Of a DNA stretch of 64,000 nucleotides, positions 19,043 to 28,073 are shown one piece after another. Source of the DNA: Paenibacillus farraposensis (GTDB lineage Bacteria; Bacillota; Bacilli; Paenibacillales; Paenibacillaceae). Under the pieces are notes generated by a model. That model was not told the origin of the DNA. It worked only from the letters and a program-made list of their open reading frames with translations, and did not search any database. The DNA is taken from positions 248,001 through 312,000 of the forward strand of contig NZ_JAFFQR010000112.1 in assembly GCF_020736845.1 (NCBI RefSeq), in the 5' to 3' direction. Both the position numbers and the translations under genes were made by a program. Numbering within the stretch: the first letter of the stretch is position 1; each line of letters begins with the position of its first letter.

Positions 19043-19071
19043 TTGTCTCTTCGTGTACAATGGCCTATACT
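19043..19071 (+). promoter_or_regulatory. SigA-type promoter for the rRNA methyltransferase gene
   Basis: TTGTCT (19043-19048), 17-base spacer, TATACT (19066-19071); about 50 bases ahead of the start at 19124. Confidence 0.65.
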
Positions 19072-19123
19072 ATAGGGATTGAACCAAGCTTACATGATTA
19101 TGGGGACGGAGTGAATACGTTTA

Positions 19124-20284
19124 ATGACTCAACTGCAACTAATTGCTACTGCGCCGATGGGACTTGAAGCCGTCGTGGCTCGGGAACTCAGAGTACTCGG
19201 TTACGAGAATTTGACTGTTGAAAATGGCCGCGTCGTTTTTTCCGGAGATTATATCGATATATGCCGATGCAACCTCTGGCTTCGCTCATCGGATCGCGTT
19301 CTTATTAAAATGGGTGAATTTGCTGCGACTACCTTCGATGAGTTGTTCGAAGGCACCAAAGCTTTGCCATGGCAGGACTGGATTCCTGCAGATGGCGAGT
19401 TTCCCGTAGAAGGCCGTTCACACAAATCACAGCTTAGTAGCGTACCAGCTTGCCAGGGAATCGTCAAGAAGGCGATTGTCGAAAAGCTCAAGGAAACCTA
19501 CAACACCCATTGGTTTGCCGAAGACGGACCTCGTTACGTCATTGAGGTCATTCTGTTAAATGACCGTGCATTGCTGACGCTTGATACGACCGGGCCAGGG
19601 CTGCACAAACGCGGCTACCGCAAGCTAGTTACAGAGGCCCCTCTCAAAGAGACGCTGGCTTCCGCGCTTATTCAGCTTAGCCGCTGGAGCCCGGATCGCC
19701 CTTTCTACGATCCGTGCTGTGGTTCCGGTACTTTTTTGGTCGAAGCCGCCATGCAGGCCTGGAATATTGCGCCAGGTCTGAGACGCACCTTTCATTCGGA
19801 AAGCTGGCCTGTCCTCGGCAAACCATTATGGAATCAAGCCCGCGATGAGGCAATGGATATGACTCGCGATGATATTCCTTTTGAGATCGCGGGCAGCGAT
19901 ATTGACCCAAGTGCCATCCAAGTGGCCGAAGCGGCTGTGAAGGCAGCAGGCTTCGCTAAAGACATCTCACTGAAGGTGATGCCTGCAAGCAAGATCAGAC
20001 TCGAAGGCCAGTATGGTGTGATGATTACCAATCCGCCTTATGGCGAAAGACTGAGCGAGCAATCCGAGGTGGAAAAGCTGATCCGTTCACTCGCACGCAC
20101 AGCAGCGGAAATGAAGACATGGTCCTTCTTTGCCATCAGCTCTACCAAGCAATTCGAGCATTATTGGGGGCGCAAGGCCGATAAGCGCCGCAAGCTGTTT
20201 AACGGCCGGATCGAATGCCAATACTATCAGTATCTGGGCCCTCTGCCTCCGCGCCGGAAAGACACTTCTTCGTCGCAGTCCTGA
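19124..20284 (+). CDS. THUMP-domain 23S rRNA (guanine-N2) methyltransferase (RlmL/YpsC type)
   Basis: A 386-residue RNA methyltransferase. An N-terminal ferredoxin-like and THUMP region (about 1-160, with MGLEAVVARELRVLGY and FPVEGRSHKSQLSS) binds RNA. The Rossmann domain has the split SAM motif DPCCGSGTFLVEAAM near residue 200, a GSDIDPSAIQVA acidic loop, and the catalytic NPPYGERL motif near 305, typical of N2-guanine methylation. Start ATG 19124 has GGAGTG 12 bases upstream, slightly long. The match to Bacillus YpsC in length and order is good. Monocistronic. Confidence 0.92.
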   Translation: MTQLQLIATAPMGLEAVVARELRVLGYENLTVENGRVVFSGDYIDICRCNLWLRSSDRVLIKMGEFAATTFDELFEGTKALPWQDWIPADGEFPVEGRSHKSQLSSVPACQGIVKKAIVEKLKETYNTHWFAEDGPRYVIEVILLNDRALLTLDTTGPGLHKRGYRKLVTEAPLKETLASALIQLSRWSPDRPFYDPCCGSGTFLVEAAMQAWNIAPGLRRTFHSESWPVLGKPLWNQARDEAMDMTRDDIPFEIAGSDIDPSAIQVAEAAVKAAGFAKDISLKVMPASKIRLEGQYGVMITNPPYGERLSEQSEVEKLIRSLARTAAEMKTWSFFAISSTKQFEHYWGRKADKRRKLFNGRIECQYYQYLGPLPPRRKDTSSSQS

Positions 20285-20415
20285 TAGAGGAAGTACAGGC
20301 CAGGAAACGAACTCCCTGTTCGTCTCCTGGCCTGCTTTGTGCTGCTCAGCATCATAAAGATATGACGATGTATGTACTTCCGAAAGGAAGATACTGTATT
20401 TTCTTGACTTAAACA

Positions 20416-20443
20416 TTGAAATGCGCCGGATGAGCGCTATAAT
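20416..20443 (+). promoter_or_regulatory. SigA-type promoter for the LTA-synthase-like gene
   Basis: TTGAAA (20416-20421), 16-base spacer, TATAAT (20438-20443), about 77 bases before the start. Confidence 0.65.
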
Positions 20444-20519
20444 AGTTAAAGGCATTTCGGTTTTAGCATGACGTTATCTATAGTTTATACTAGCCGAACA
20501 TTCTGCCGGAGGAGGTAAA

Positions 20520-22499
20520 GTGTTGGTTATTCGCACGACCGGTGCACGTCGCACTGGGAACATGTTCAGCAGATTACTGCTGTCCCGATATTTCGGGTTA
20601 ATTCTGTTTTTAGCACTGATGATTGGCAAGCTCGCACTGATTCACTATAACCTGCATGCCCAAAATATTGACATGAATTCGCTGGATTATGTCATCGCTC
20701 TTGGTTCGCTCCTGCTTGTGAGTTTCTGGACCTTGTGGTTGCCGCGCCGGGGACGTCTGGTTGCACTTGTGGTGCTTGATATTTTGCTCACGGCACTCAT
20801 TTATGCCGATATGGTTTATTATCGGTATTTTCAGGATTTCATCACCATTCCTGTCTTGCTTCAAGCCGGACAAGTTGACTCCTTGGGCAGTAGTATCGCA
20901 TCCCTGATGTATTGGTGGGATATTTTATTTTTTGCAGACTGGATTTTATTCATTCCATATGTATTATTCGTGGCTTCACTGCGGCGTCGGCATACAGCAA
21001 CGGATACTTACATGGAAGCGTCCCGAAACTCGTTCACCAAGAGATTCCTGCTTCGCTTCTCCAAAGGCGCGTTAGCCTTCCTGATCGGATATATCTTTAC
21101 CTTTGGACCGATTAGATATTACACCTCCACATGGGCAACCGGCATATTTGTCGGCAATTGGTGGTCGATGGCCTTGTACAACGTAACCGGACTGATCGGG
21201 TTTCATGGATATGACATCTACCGCTATAGTCAGGACCATTTTGGCTCTCAGTCTACGTTGGCTCAAGCCGAATCCGAAAAGGACAAGGAATGGTTTATCC
21301 AGCATCAGCAGCTGCTTCAGGTGAAAAATGACCTATCCGGCAAATATAAAGGCAAAAATGTGATGGTCATTCAAGCTGAAGCGTTTATGAACTTTTTTAT
21401 CGGCAAACAGATCAATGGTCAAGCGATTACGCCCAATTTTGACAAGCTGATGAAAGAGAGCATGTATTTTAGCAACTATTTTCATCAGACTGCACAGGGC
21501 CGTACTTCGGACGCAGACTTCTCTACACATGCTTCACTGCATCCGCTTCCTACGGGCTCGGTATTTATCCGTTATGCGGACCATAAATTCGATACGCTGC
21601 CTTCCATATTAAAGGATAGCGGTTATAGTCCAAATGCCTTTCACGTGTACGACAGCAGCTTCTGGAACCGCTACACGATGTATAAGGCGATGAACTATGA
21701 CAAGTTCTACAGTAAAAAAGATTTTGAAATCGATGAGCCGCTCGGCTGGTCATTGGGAGACAAATCCTTTTTCCGTCAAACGCTCAATGATCTTACCACA
21801 GAAATCAAGCAGCCGTTCTATGCCTATATGGTTGGCATTTCAAGCCATCATCCATACAACCTGTCTCCTGACGCAGTAGATCTGCATGTTGGCGAGTTTG
21901 AGGGTACAATGTTCGGAGACTATTTGAAATCCGTCCATTACGTAGATGAAGCTCTGGGCGAGCTGGTAAATCAGATGAAGAAGGACGGTTTGTGGGACAA
22001 TACAATCCTGATGTTCTACGGGGACCATGATAATTCCATTAAAGACAAGGCCCTGTATGAAAAGTTCTTGGGCAAGTCTCTCACAGATCTCGACATGCAG
22101 AAGATCATGAACCAGGTACCGTTGCTGGTGCATCTTCCTGACGGTAGTCATGCGGGAACGTACACAGAGCCGGCAGGTCAGCTGGATTTGACGCCTTCTG
22201 TCATGCATCTGCTCGGGATTTCCACCAAACCGTATCATTTTATGGGTAACGATCTCTTTAGCGGAAAGCCTCGTATGGTCGTGCTGCGCAGCGGTGCTTT
22301 CACAGATGGCCAAGTGTACTACATTCCCTCTGAGGACGGCACGTTCTCCAAGGGAACCTGTTACAACCTGTCCACAGGCCAGCCAACAGATGTGAACGCT
22401 TGCGGACCAGGGTATACCGAAGCTCTCAAACGGTTAAACATTTCCGATCAAGTTATCACGTACGATCTCATTCGCCAATGGGAATCGCAATCCAAATAA
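20520..22499 (+). CDS. LTA synthase family sulfatase-fold protein
   Basis: A 659-residue polytopic protein of the LtaS/YfnI/YqgS/YvgJ group, which transfers glycerol phosphate from phosphatidylglycerol or primes lipoteichoic acid. Five N-terminal membrane helices (about 20-200) precede an extracellular sulfatase domain. Metal and catalytic residues are in place: Glu in VIQAEAFMNF, the catalytic Thr in QGRTSDADFSTH, and Asp-His in YGDHDNS. Start GTG 20520 lies four bases after GGAGG; TTG 20523 in the same frame is equally possible. A terminator follows at 22510. Whether it is the main LTA synthase or a primase-like paralogue cannot be decided here. Confidence 0.9.
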   Translation: MLVIRTTGARRTGNMFSRLLLSRYFGLILFLALMIGKLALIHYNLHAQNIDMNSLDYVIALGSLLLVSFWTLWLPRRGRLVALVVLDILLTALIYADMVYYRYFQDFITIPVLLQAGQVDSLGSSIASLMYWWDILFFADWILFIPYVLFVASLRRRHTATDTYMEASRNSFTKRFLLRFSKGALAFLIGYIFTFGPIRYYTSTWATGIFVGNWWSMALYNVTGLIGFHGYDIYRYSQDHFGSQSTLAQAESEKDKEWFIQHQQLLQVKNDLSGKYKGKNVMVIQAEAFMNFFIGKQINGQAITPNFDKLMKESMYFSNYFHQTAQGRTSDADFSTHASLHPLPTGSVFIRYADHKFDTLPSILKDSGYSPNAFHVYDSSFWNRYTMYKAMNYDKFYSKKDFEIDEPLGWSLGDKSFFRQTLNDLTTEIKQPFYAYMVGISSHHPYNLSPDAVDLHVGEFEGTMFGDYLKSVHYVDEALGELVNQMKKDGLWDNTILMFYGDHDNSIKDKALYEKFLGKSLTDLDMQKIMNQVPLLVHLPDGSHAGTYTEPAGQLDLTPSVMHLLGISTKPYHFMGNDLFSGKPRMVVLRSGAFTDGQVYYIPSEDGTFSKGTCYNLSTGQPTDVNACGPGYTEALKRLNISDQVITYDLIRQWESQSK

Positions 22500-22509
22500 A
22501 AAACAAAAG

Positions 22510-22556
22510 AAAGCCCGATTCATCAGCCAGTAAGTGCTGTTGAATCGGGCTTTTTG
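22510..22556 (+). terminator. Terminator of the LTA-synthase-like gene
   Basis: Stem AAAGCCCGATTCA / TGAATCGGGCTTT with five T at 22551-22555. Confidence 0.9.
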
Positions 22557-22600
22557 ATTACGCAGCTTACAGAACTGCGCTCGTTGGTATTGACAAATGC

Positions 22601-22870
22601 CTAGGGACGCAACGCCTTTTTCGCTTGGTCAAGTCGCTCTAACTCTTCACCAAGCATTTCCTCGGCAACTTCTACTGCATCCTCACCAAGGCTATCCTTT
22701 GCCTGCTCTATAGCATTCTCTGCATGAGTGCGCGATTGCTCAGCCTGCTCAATTAGCTGCTCAGCCGGATGTGACAATGCCTGAGACACGGCATTGTGAA
22801 GTTTGTCCACCGAGTTTTGCGTCTGCGCCTCGACACTAGGATTGTCGAGCTTGGAATCATACTGGGCCAT
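22601..22870 (-). CDS. Small helical hypothetical protein
   Basis: Not assigned to a family. An 89-residue acidic, Gln/Glu/Ala-rich protein predicted to be almost all helix with heptad-like spacing (EQLIEQAEQSRTHAENAIEQ). No signal or membrane segment. Clear ribosome site GAAGGAGGAG before ATG 22870. It precedes no obvious partner; the DUF1450 gene lies about 96 bases upstream on the same strand. Possibly a coiled-coil structural or spore-associated protein, but nothing in the sequence proves it. Confidence 0.7.
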   Translation of the reverse strand: MAQYDSKLDNPSVEAQTQNSVDKLHNAVSQALSHPAEQLIEQAEQSRTHAENAIEQAKDSLGEDAVEVAEEMLGEELERLDQAKKALRP

Positions 22871-22966
22871 GAGTCACTCCTCCTTCTGGGCAGTGTTCTA
22901 CATCCATTAGCATGGATCAGAAGGAGGGAAACTATGCACAAAGTTATGAATACACCGCACCGGAAG

Positions 22967-23188
22967 CTATTTTATAAAACGCGCAGCCTTCTCCAAGACC
23001 TCGTCCTCTGTAGGTGCACTCACATAACGTCCGTTCACATACACAAATGCCCGTTTGCCACATGGACCGCAATACGATTTGCAGCCGATTTTAATCTCGG
23101 CATCCGGTGCCATCTTTTGCAGTTTGGGCAAGATCGTTTTTAGACGAATATGATTGCACTCATCACATACGCGAATATCATTGGCCAT
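22967..23188 (-). CDS. DUF1450 (YuzB-like) protein
   Basis: A 73-residue protein of the DUF1450 family. Four cysteines in CDECNHIR and GCKSYCGPCGK suggest a metal or redox site with a thioredoxin-like or ferredoxin-like small fold. The C-terminus FVYVNGRYVSAPTEDEVLEKA is typical of the family. Ribosome site GGAGGGATAACAG before ATG 23188. It follows the HesB-type gene on the same strand with a 23-base gap, so both probably form an operon linked to Fe-S or redox chemistry (inference). Confidence 0.88.
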   Translation of the reverse strand: MANDIRVCDECNHIRLKTILPKLQKMAPDAEIKIGCKSYCGPCGKRAFVYVNGRYVSAPTEDEVLEKAARFIK

Positions 23189-23211
23189 CTGTTATCCCTC
23201 CGTGCTTCGGC

Positions 23212-23514
23212 TTAGTGGTCGCCGTGATTGCCTTTGGAAGGGTTAGTAATGACAAATCCTTCTTCGGGAAAGTACAAATAATCAATTTTCACACCATCCA
23301 GCAACGGCTGGCCGGTTTCCAAAATAACATCAATGCCTTTATCTGTGGAAACTACAGTATCGGTTTCTTTGGGCGTGTCCAAATCCAGCCCGTAATGAGC
23401 ATGATCTCCATGTGCATGAGTAATGACAACGCGCAGACTCTTGCCTTGGTTCTCTGCCTTGTCCAGTTCAAGCTTTAATACTTTAGCCGCGTTACGAGTA
23501 ATTTTGCAGTTCAT
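23212..23514 (-). CDS. HesB/IscA-like iron-sulfur biogenesis domain protein
   Basis: A 100-residue HesB-like protein (YneR type). The fold pattern ITRNAAKVLKLEL, GKSLRVVITHAHGDHAHYGLDL, then DKGIDVILETGQPLLDGVKIDYL matches the family. The conserved cysteines of A-type carriers are absent, as in Gram-positive YneR-like members, so classic cluster carriage is doubtful. Several histidines in THAHGDHAHYG and the GNHGDH tail could bind metal. Start ATG 23514 follows AAGGAGAGAAGCTTG. First gene of the unit with DUF1450. Confidence 0.82.
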   Translation of the reverse strand: MNCKITRNAAKVLKLELDKAENQGKSLRVVITHAHGDHAHYGLDLDTPKETDTVVSTDKGIDVILETGQPLLDGVKIDYLYFPEEGFVITNPSKGNHGDH

Positions 23515-23742
23515 CAAGCTTCTCTCCTTCATATTATAATAATAAAATGTGGTTCATTGAAATACATATGACACCACATATCTTGGCAGGCAAAATCAAC
23601 AACTACAAATAAACAGCTTCTTCCTCGAAGAGAAGAGTTAGAATGGATAACAAATCCACTTTCAGCGTAGCAAAAGGCAATATTCCTATTGTAAAGAAAA
23701 TCGTAAAAAATCGCAATCACGAAAATCATAGCTTGATAGCTT

Positions 23743-24006
23743 TTACACACGTTCGTGCTGTTTTTCAAGCAGTTCCGGATACTTTCGTTCAGCACGGGTT
23801 ACAAACCAATTCATGAGCAGCAGCGTCACCCCGATGTCATCAATCGGCATAAAGGGCATGACATCAGGCAGCACCCAATAGAGCAGTACAGGAACAGCAA
23901 AAAGTAGTTTTTCACTCCAAGGAATCCTCGAAGAGGTAATCAATCGGGGCATACGCCGAAATACGTACGACCATTGACGGAGAGACAGTAGTCTTTTCCA
24001 CTTCAC
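23743..24006 (-). CDS. DUF1232/YkvA-like small membrane protein
   Basis: An 87-residue protein with one or two membrane helices (about 33-52 and 56-68). The core VLPDVMPFMPIDDIGVT resembles the DUF1232 (YkvA) motif with its acidic-proline turn; family placement is moderate. A basic N-terminus (KWKRLLSLRQWSYVFRRMPR) sits on the cytosolic side. Start GTG 24006 has GGAG nine bases upstream. Monocistronic; function unknown. Confidence 0.65.
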   Translation of the reverse strand: MKWKRLLSLRQWSYVFRRMPRLITSSRIPWSEKLLFAVPVLLYWVLPDVMPFMPIDDIGVTLLLMNWFVTRAERKYPELLEKQHERV

Positions 24007-24063
24007 AGTTGTTCACTCCATTTCGATTTCTCCTATGCATATATCCCCTGTTACAAGGATAGA

Positions 24064-24096
24064 TAAAGAGGAACACTTGTAAAAAACGTGTTCCTC
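24064..24096 (-). terminator. Terminator of the LysM-M14 peptidase gene
   Basis: Stem GAGGAACAC / GTGTTCCTC followed on the minus strand by TTTATC, 45 bases after the stop at 24141. Confidence 0.65.
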
Positions 24097-24140
24097 CTTG
24101 ATACGTACACATGAATCATTTCGTTTCAACAGGCCTAGAC

Positions 24141-25397
24141 TTACCATGATAACACTGCTGCCATCAACATGCCTACTTCTGCTGTAATGTCATCAAAATC
24201 ACGCATGGGCAGCGGGTTTACGCCCAGACCGACTTCAACGGTAAAACCCGGTTTGCCAAACCGCTGGATGAACCAATCCTTGAAGCCTGCATCGCTCCCT
24301 CTGAGCTTTACCGCCCGGTATCCTGTAGCGGAAGCTAGCCGTAAGGCCAAATCCCTGCTCTCCTTGGGCTCCAGATCCCGATAATTCCAATAGATTTCCT
24401 GTCCTTGACTGTGTATGGATAACACCATATCAAACTGCTCACGCTCCGTGAGATCGGCAAGTGCCTTGGACTCTGGCTCAGATAAAGGTGCAGGCCCTGA
24501 ATAGTCACGCCGTGAAGGACCTATTTTACCGCGTCTGCGCACTTCCTCTTCCCAATATGCCGGAAACTGATCGTTGAGATCGACGCCGCGAATATTCGCC
24601 TTCCAGCCACGATAATCAGCACGTCCTTCATTCCACGCTCTGAGATCATGATACAGTGGATGGGTCGGGAGCACTCCCTGCTGCACCAGCTCTACCCCAT
24701 CCGGGTTGACCATCGGAACCACCCATAACGAGGTACGCTCCAGCAAATCCTGGGGCGAACCGCCATACACCCATGATGAAATCCCGGCTTGTTCCGATCG
24801 CTCACTCCGGAATTCCCGTCTCCCTTGTTTCGCGGTAGCGCTGATTCCTTGTGCATATTGCTCTATAAAACGCAGCAAACAAGGCGTTGTCAGCCATTCA
24901 TTCGCATGCACAGAGGCATTGGCGTGAATTTTCCTCTTTCCACTTCCAATCCGTACATAAGGGATATCCTTCCCCATGACACTCGTGCCGATGCTCCCAA
25001 TCTCAATAAACGGATATTTGTAGGCCAAAGCGAGAAGATCTTCCTTCAAATCCTCATACCCGTATTCTCCACGCAAATGTACAATCTGATCCCGATGGCC
25101 ATCAGGAATAACAATTGTTTTTCCGCGCACAAAATCATGCTCATCAAGTCCGGGATTGGCCAGCTGCAGTTCATCAAGCCCCACACTAAACTGCTTGGCA
25201 ATCTGCCTTGCATACTCACCGGGCTGTATAACGTATTGTCGAACCGTTGACGGCCGAATATGTAGCACTTGACCACAAATCAGATAGGGCTGAGCCGCGG
25301 CCCATGGATTATCTGCGATCAAAGTATCCGCCGTTAATTGAAAATCCGAGGCGACCCGGTGTAATGTATCCCCTTTTTGAACGATATATTTTCTCAT
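24141..25397 (-). CDS. LysM-M14 zinc carboxypeptidase (gamma-D-glutamyl-meso-diaminopimelate peptidase type)
   Basis: A 418-residue peptidoglycan peptidase. Two LysM repeats (about residues 2-48 and 52-98, first KYIVQKGDTLHRVASDF) bind the wall. The M14 domain (about 105-418) has zinc ligands in ASVHANEWLTT (His, Glu) and LSIHSQGQEIYW (His). The catalytic Glu is in TVEVGLGVNPL and a substrate Arg is near GVDLNDQFPAYWEEE. The architecture matches B. subtilis YqgT and L. sphaericus ENP I. No signal peptide, as in ENP I, which acts in the spore compartment. Lies downstream of racE on the same strand. Confidence 0.92.
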   Translation of the reverse strand: MRKYIVQKGDTLHRVASDFQLTADTLIADNPWAAAQPYLICGQVLHIRPSTVRQYVIQPGEYARQIAKQFSVGLDELQLANPGLDEHDFVRGKTIVIPDGHRDQIVHLRGEYGYEDLKEDLLALAYKYPFIEIGSIGTSVMGKDIPYVRIGSGKRKIHANASVHANEWLTTPCLLRFIEQYAQGISATAKQGRREFRSERSEQAGISSWVYGGSPQDLLERTSLWVVPMVNPDGVELVQQGVLPTHPLYHDLRAWNEGRADYRGWKANIRGVDLNDQFPAYWEEEVRRRGKIGPSRRDYSGPAPLSEPESKALADLTEREQFDMVLSIHSQGQEIYWNYRDLEPKESRDLALRLASATGYRAVKLRGSDAGFKDWFIQRFGKPGFTVEVGLGVNPLPMRDFDDITAEVGMLMAAVLSW

Positions 25398-25467
25398 CCT
25401 CTACGCCCCTTCCATCTGCCTTAATGCATGTTATGCAGAGGCGGCGTGTCTTGATGAAGCCAAAAGC

Positions 25468-25511
25468 AAAACAACCGGCTTCTTTTGCCCAATGGCAAAA
25501 AAGACGGCTGT
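25468..25511 (-). terminator. Probable terminator of the glutamate racemase gene
   Basis: Minus-strand stem CTTTTTTGCC / GGCAAAAGAAG with extended GCC/GGT pairing. It overlaps the last bases before the racE stop region, so it is imperfect but likely. Confidence 0.45.
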
Positions 25512-25515
25512 CTCG

Positions 25516-26331
25516 TCAATCCAGATTGGTGACCTGCCAGACGACAGGCGTTTGTCGAATTTGCTCCCCGAGCCACTGGCTGGCAATGCGCTGAAACATT
25601 TGCGGATCACCGGAGCAAAAAAGCTGATGTACCGGCGTTTCATCCCCTGTCGCCAGCCTGCCTTTGTTATACAAAATGGTGCTCGTCTCACGAGCCGTTT
25701 CATCTGCCGAGCTTATTAGCTTTACTGCAGGGCCCATCACTTCCTGAATGGTTTCCTTTAAAAAAGGATAATGCGTACAACCCAGAATCAGGCAATCCAT
25801 CGAATACGCCTGAATGGGCTGCAGTGCCTCTTTCACAACCCTGGTTGTCGTCTCTGAATGGAACAGTCCTTGTTCCACCAAGGGAACAAGCGCAGGACAA
25901 GCGTGACTCACCACATCTACATAGGGAGACAACTGCTTGAGCGCGGTCGTATAGGCTCCGCTTCGTATGGTACCGATCGTCCCAATCACCCCGACATGTC
26001 CGGTGGCGGTGGCGCTGATTGCAGCACGAGCACCGGGATGGATAACTCCGATTACCGGAATGGACACCTTTTGGCTAATAAAGTCCAATGCCGCAGCTGT
26101 TGCCGTATTACAAGCAATAATAATGACCTTCGGGTCAAACTGGATCAGAAAATCAACCATCTGCTCTGTGAATTTCTTAACCTCTTCCGATGGTCGGGGA
26201 CCATACGGGGTGCGCGCAGTATCTCCAAAATAAATGATTTTTTCCCGCGGAAGCTGACGCATGATTTCTTTGACAACCGTCAGACCTCCTACACCGGAAT
26301 CCAATATTGCAATTGCTTGCCGCACGTACAC
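25516..26331 (-). CDS. racE: Glutamate racemase
   Basis: Converts L- to D-glutamate for peptidoglycan, without cofactor. 271 residues. The two catalytic cysteines are in ACNTATAAALD near residue 74 and GCTHYPFL near 185; IAILDSGVGGLTVVKEI and YFGDTARTPYGPR mark the N-terminal lobe. Start GTG 26331 follows AAGGAAGCG. Upstream of the LysM-M14 peptidase, which acts on D-Glu-containing muropeptides, a sensible pairing. Both murI and racE are used as names for this family; racE is the usual one in bacilli. Confidence 0.95.
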   Translation of the reverse strand: MYVRQAIAILDSGVGGLTVVKEIMRQLPREKIIYFGDTARTPYGPRPSEEVKKFTEQMVDFLIQFDPKVIIIACNTATAAALDFISQKVSIPVIGVIHPGARAAISATATGHVGVIGTIGTIRSGAYTTALKQLSPYVDVVSHACPALVPLVEQGLFHSETTTRVVKEALQPIQAYSMDCLILGCTHYPFLKETIQEVMGPAVKLISSADETARETSTILYNKGRLATGDETPVHQLFCSGDPQMFQRIASQWLGEQIRQTPVVWQVTNLD

Positions 26332-26454
26332 ACCGCTTCCTTTTTTGTTTAAATATAAATTGTTCCCTCATGGAAAGTTATCGCTGCTACATACCTTATG
26401 TGGAATTCATGAAAAAGGTACCCCAAAAGATTACCTTAAAACGATAAAGCGATC

Positions 26455-26487
26455 AATAAAAAAGACTTCACCCCAAAGGGAGAAGCC
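26455..26487 (-). terminator. Terminator of the ytxH-like gene
   Basis: Minus-strand hairpin CTTCTCCC-TTTG-GGGTGAAG with one mismatch, then TCTTTTTTA. Confidence 0.65.
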
Positions 26488-26531
26488 ACGAATTCAAAGG
26501 ATATTCATCAACTGAAACAGCCTATGGACCA

Positions 26532-26855
26532 TTACAGATGATCTTCTTTTGGATCTTCTTGCACAGGAGCGGATGAGACGCTCGCATCAGGAATAATTTC
26601 GTCCTTTTTACGCAACTTGCCAATTTCATGAATGACAGCAGTGGCTGCCTCCTTAATCTTGTCAGTATACTCAGTTGAGGTGTCTGTAATCTTACCCACA
26701 AGCTCCTGCCCCTTATCGCTCACGTGACGCGCCTGATCTGTAATATCCTGACGCAGCTCGCGGCCTGACTTGGGGGCAAATAACAACGCAACCAGCGAAC
26801 CAGCAAGACTGCCTGCCAATGCGCCACGGATAAAGCTTTTGTAGTTTTCCTTCAT
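26532..26855 (-). CDS. YtxH domain protein
   Basis: A 107-residue general-stress type protein. An N-terminal membrane anchor with the family motif GALAGSLAGSLVALLFAPKSGRE (residues about 9-31) leads into an amphipathic helical region (DQARHVSDKGQELVGKITD) and an acidic tail. Three consecutive ATG codons start the frame; GGGAG is eight bases before the third, so I use 26855. In B. subtilis ytxH belongs to the SigB/SigH regulon; no such promoter was recognised here. Monocistronic with terminator at 26455. Confidence 0.88.
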   Translation of the reverse strand: MKENYKSFIRGALAGSLAGSLVALLFAPKSGRELRQDITDQARHVSDKGQELVGKITDTSTEYTDKIKEAATAVIHEIGKLRKKDEIIPDASVSSAPVQEDPKEDHL

Positions 26856-26952
26856 CATCATCTCTCCCTTGTGCCCGGGCGAATGCCCATCTGTTAGTGC
26901 ATTATAAGCAGAGAGAGCTTGTCATGATACTGAGAACAAGCCAGAAAAGCTT

Positions 26953-27600
26953 TTACTTTTTTCGTGAGCGGATTCGGTACAAGCAAGAGCGGCCTCCATC
27001 TGCCAGGCAATCCTCACGGACTACCTCGGCATCAAGCAATTCCTCGAACATTTGCTGCTCACATTCACAAGCCTTGCGGTAGTGGCCTGCAATTTGAGAA
27101 ATCGGACAATTGTATTCCACAAGAGAATAACTTCCATCCTCTTCCTCGCGCCAATCTGCCATATAACCGGAAGCATTCTGGATGCCTGAAAGCTTTTCCA
27201 CGCGTGAAGCCAGTGTAGTTTCATTTTCCATATGGGGGGCGTACCGCTTCATCATTTTGCGTTTTCTGCCATCAAATAGAGAGTGAACGGCTTCTATTCC
27301 CTGCTCCTCATCCAGTTCCTCTAACAATTCCAGCAGCAGATGATCATAATTACGGGGAAACTGCTCGCTTCCCTGCTCACTCAAGCTGTACAAAAACGTC
27401 GGACGTCCCATCGCCTGTCTGACAATCGTAGCAACAATCAGTCCATCTTGCTCCATTAATTTGAGATGCCTGCGCACCCCCATTTCGGTAATGCCCAATT
27501 GAGCTGCCAAGCTTCCGACGCCCACAGGCCCCTGGGTTTTCAATAGTGTCAAGATCATGCGCCTGGTGGGCATTTCGGGTACAATATACTTATCCGTCAC
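26953..27600 (-). CDS. SufR-like winged-helix regulator with C-terminal cysteine cluster
   Basis: A 215-residue DeoR/ArsR-like winged-helix protein (helix-turn-helix about 20-70, with GVGSLAAQLGITEMGVRRHL, then GRPTFLYSLSEQG wing). The C-terminal part has five cysteines: NCPIS, twelve residues on KACEC, then EDC and RSC. The C-x12-C spacing matches SufR proteins that hold a [4Fe-4S] cluster and sense iron or redox state. Start GTG 27600 has AAAGG five bases upstream. Last gene of the Dabb-yutE-regulator unit, eight bases after yutE. Target genes unknown; no suf operon in the window. Confidence 0.85.
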   Translation of the reverse strand: MTDKYIVPEMPTRRMILTLLKTQGPVGVGSLAAQLGITEMGVRRHLKLMEQDGLIVATIVRQAMGRPTFLYSLSEQGSEQFPRNYDHLLLELLEELDEEQGIEAVHSLFDGRKRKMMKRYAPHMENETTLASRVEKLSGIQNASGYMADWREEEDGSYSLVEYNCPISQIAGHYRKACECEQQMFEELLDAEVVREDCLADGGRSCLYRIRSRKK

Positions 27601-27608
27601 TTTTGCCT

Positions 27609-28049
27609 TTACACTCCCTCGGGCTGCGGACCCAATTCCTTATTTAAATAATCATGCACGCTGGATACGAAATGTTCCAGCAGCTCAGGCAGCTTCAATG
27701 TGAGCGGATGAAGGCTTGTACGATCCCAATGGAAATACTCCTGTACTAAAGGTTTGCGCAAGGATACCAGCTCTAATAGCGAACGGGATACGTCATCATC
27801 CAGTACGCCTTCTTCGTGAATGATACCGATAATATCCTCATAGCTGCTGGCGTCGCGCATAATAAATCCGTCAATGATATAGCTTCCTACGTCCGTTACC
27901 GTCTCAATCGCCAGATGAAGGCAGCGCTCCTGCACCAGCCCCTGCAACAAATCGCCGTTCCAGGCACCAGATATACGGCGGAGTGCTGCGGCAATGTCGG
28001 GAACGGCTTCTAGGCGAAGCTCAATTTGTTCCCGGTTAACATAATACAA
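27609..28049 (-). CDS. DUF86/HepT-like (YutE-type) HEPN-fold protein
   Basis: A 146-residue DUF86 protein (HLAIETVTDVGSYIIDGFIM is the family core). In HepT toxins the HEPN active site is Arg-x4-His-x-Tyr. Here the corresponding stretch is RKPLVQEY, with Gln in the His place, and no MntA-type antitoxin partner gene is adjacent. This suggests the Firmicute YutE branch without the toxin catalytic pair. Start TTG 28049 follows GGAGGTGCAGTAAC. Middle gene of a three-gene unit. Confidence 0.82.
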   Translation of the reverse strand: MYYVNREQIELRLEAVPDIAAALRRISGAWNGDLLQGLVQERCLHLAIETVTDVGSYIIDGFIMRDASSYEDIIGIIHEEGVLDDDVSRSLLELVSLRKPLVQEYFHWDRTSLHPLTLKLPELLEHFVSSVHDYLNKELGPQPEGV

Positions 28050-28073
28050 GTTACTGCACCTCCAGTCATTGAT

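Noticed and set aside
27609..28049. HepT/MntA toxin-antitoxin system
   Set aside because: No nucleotidyltransferase antitoxin gene adjacent and the HEPN histidine is replaced by Gln.
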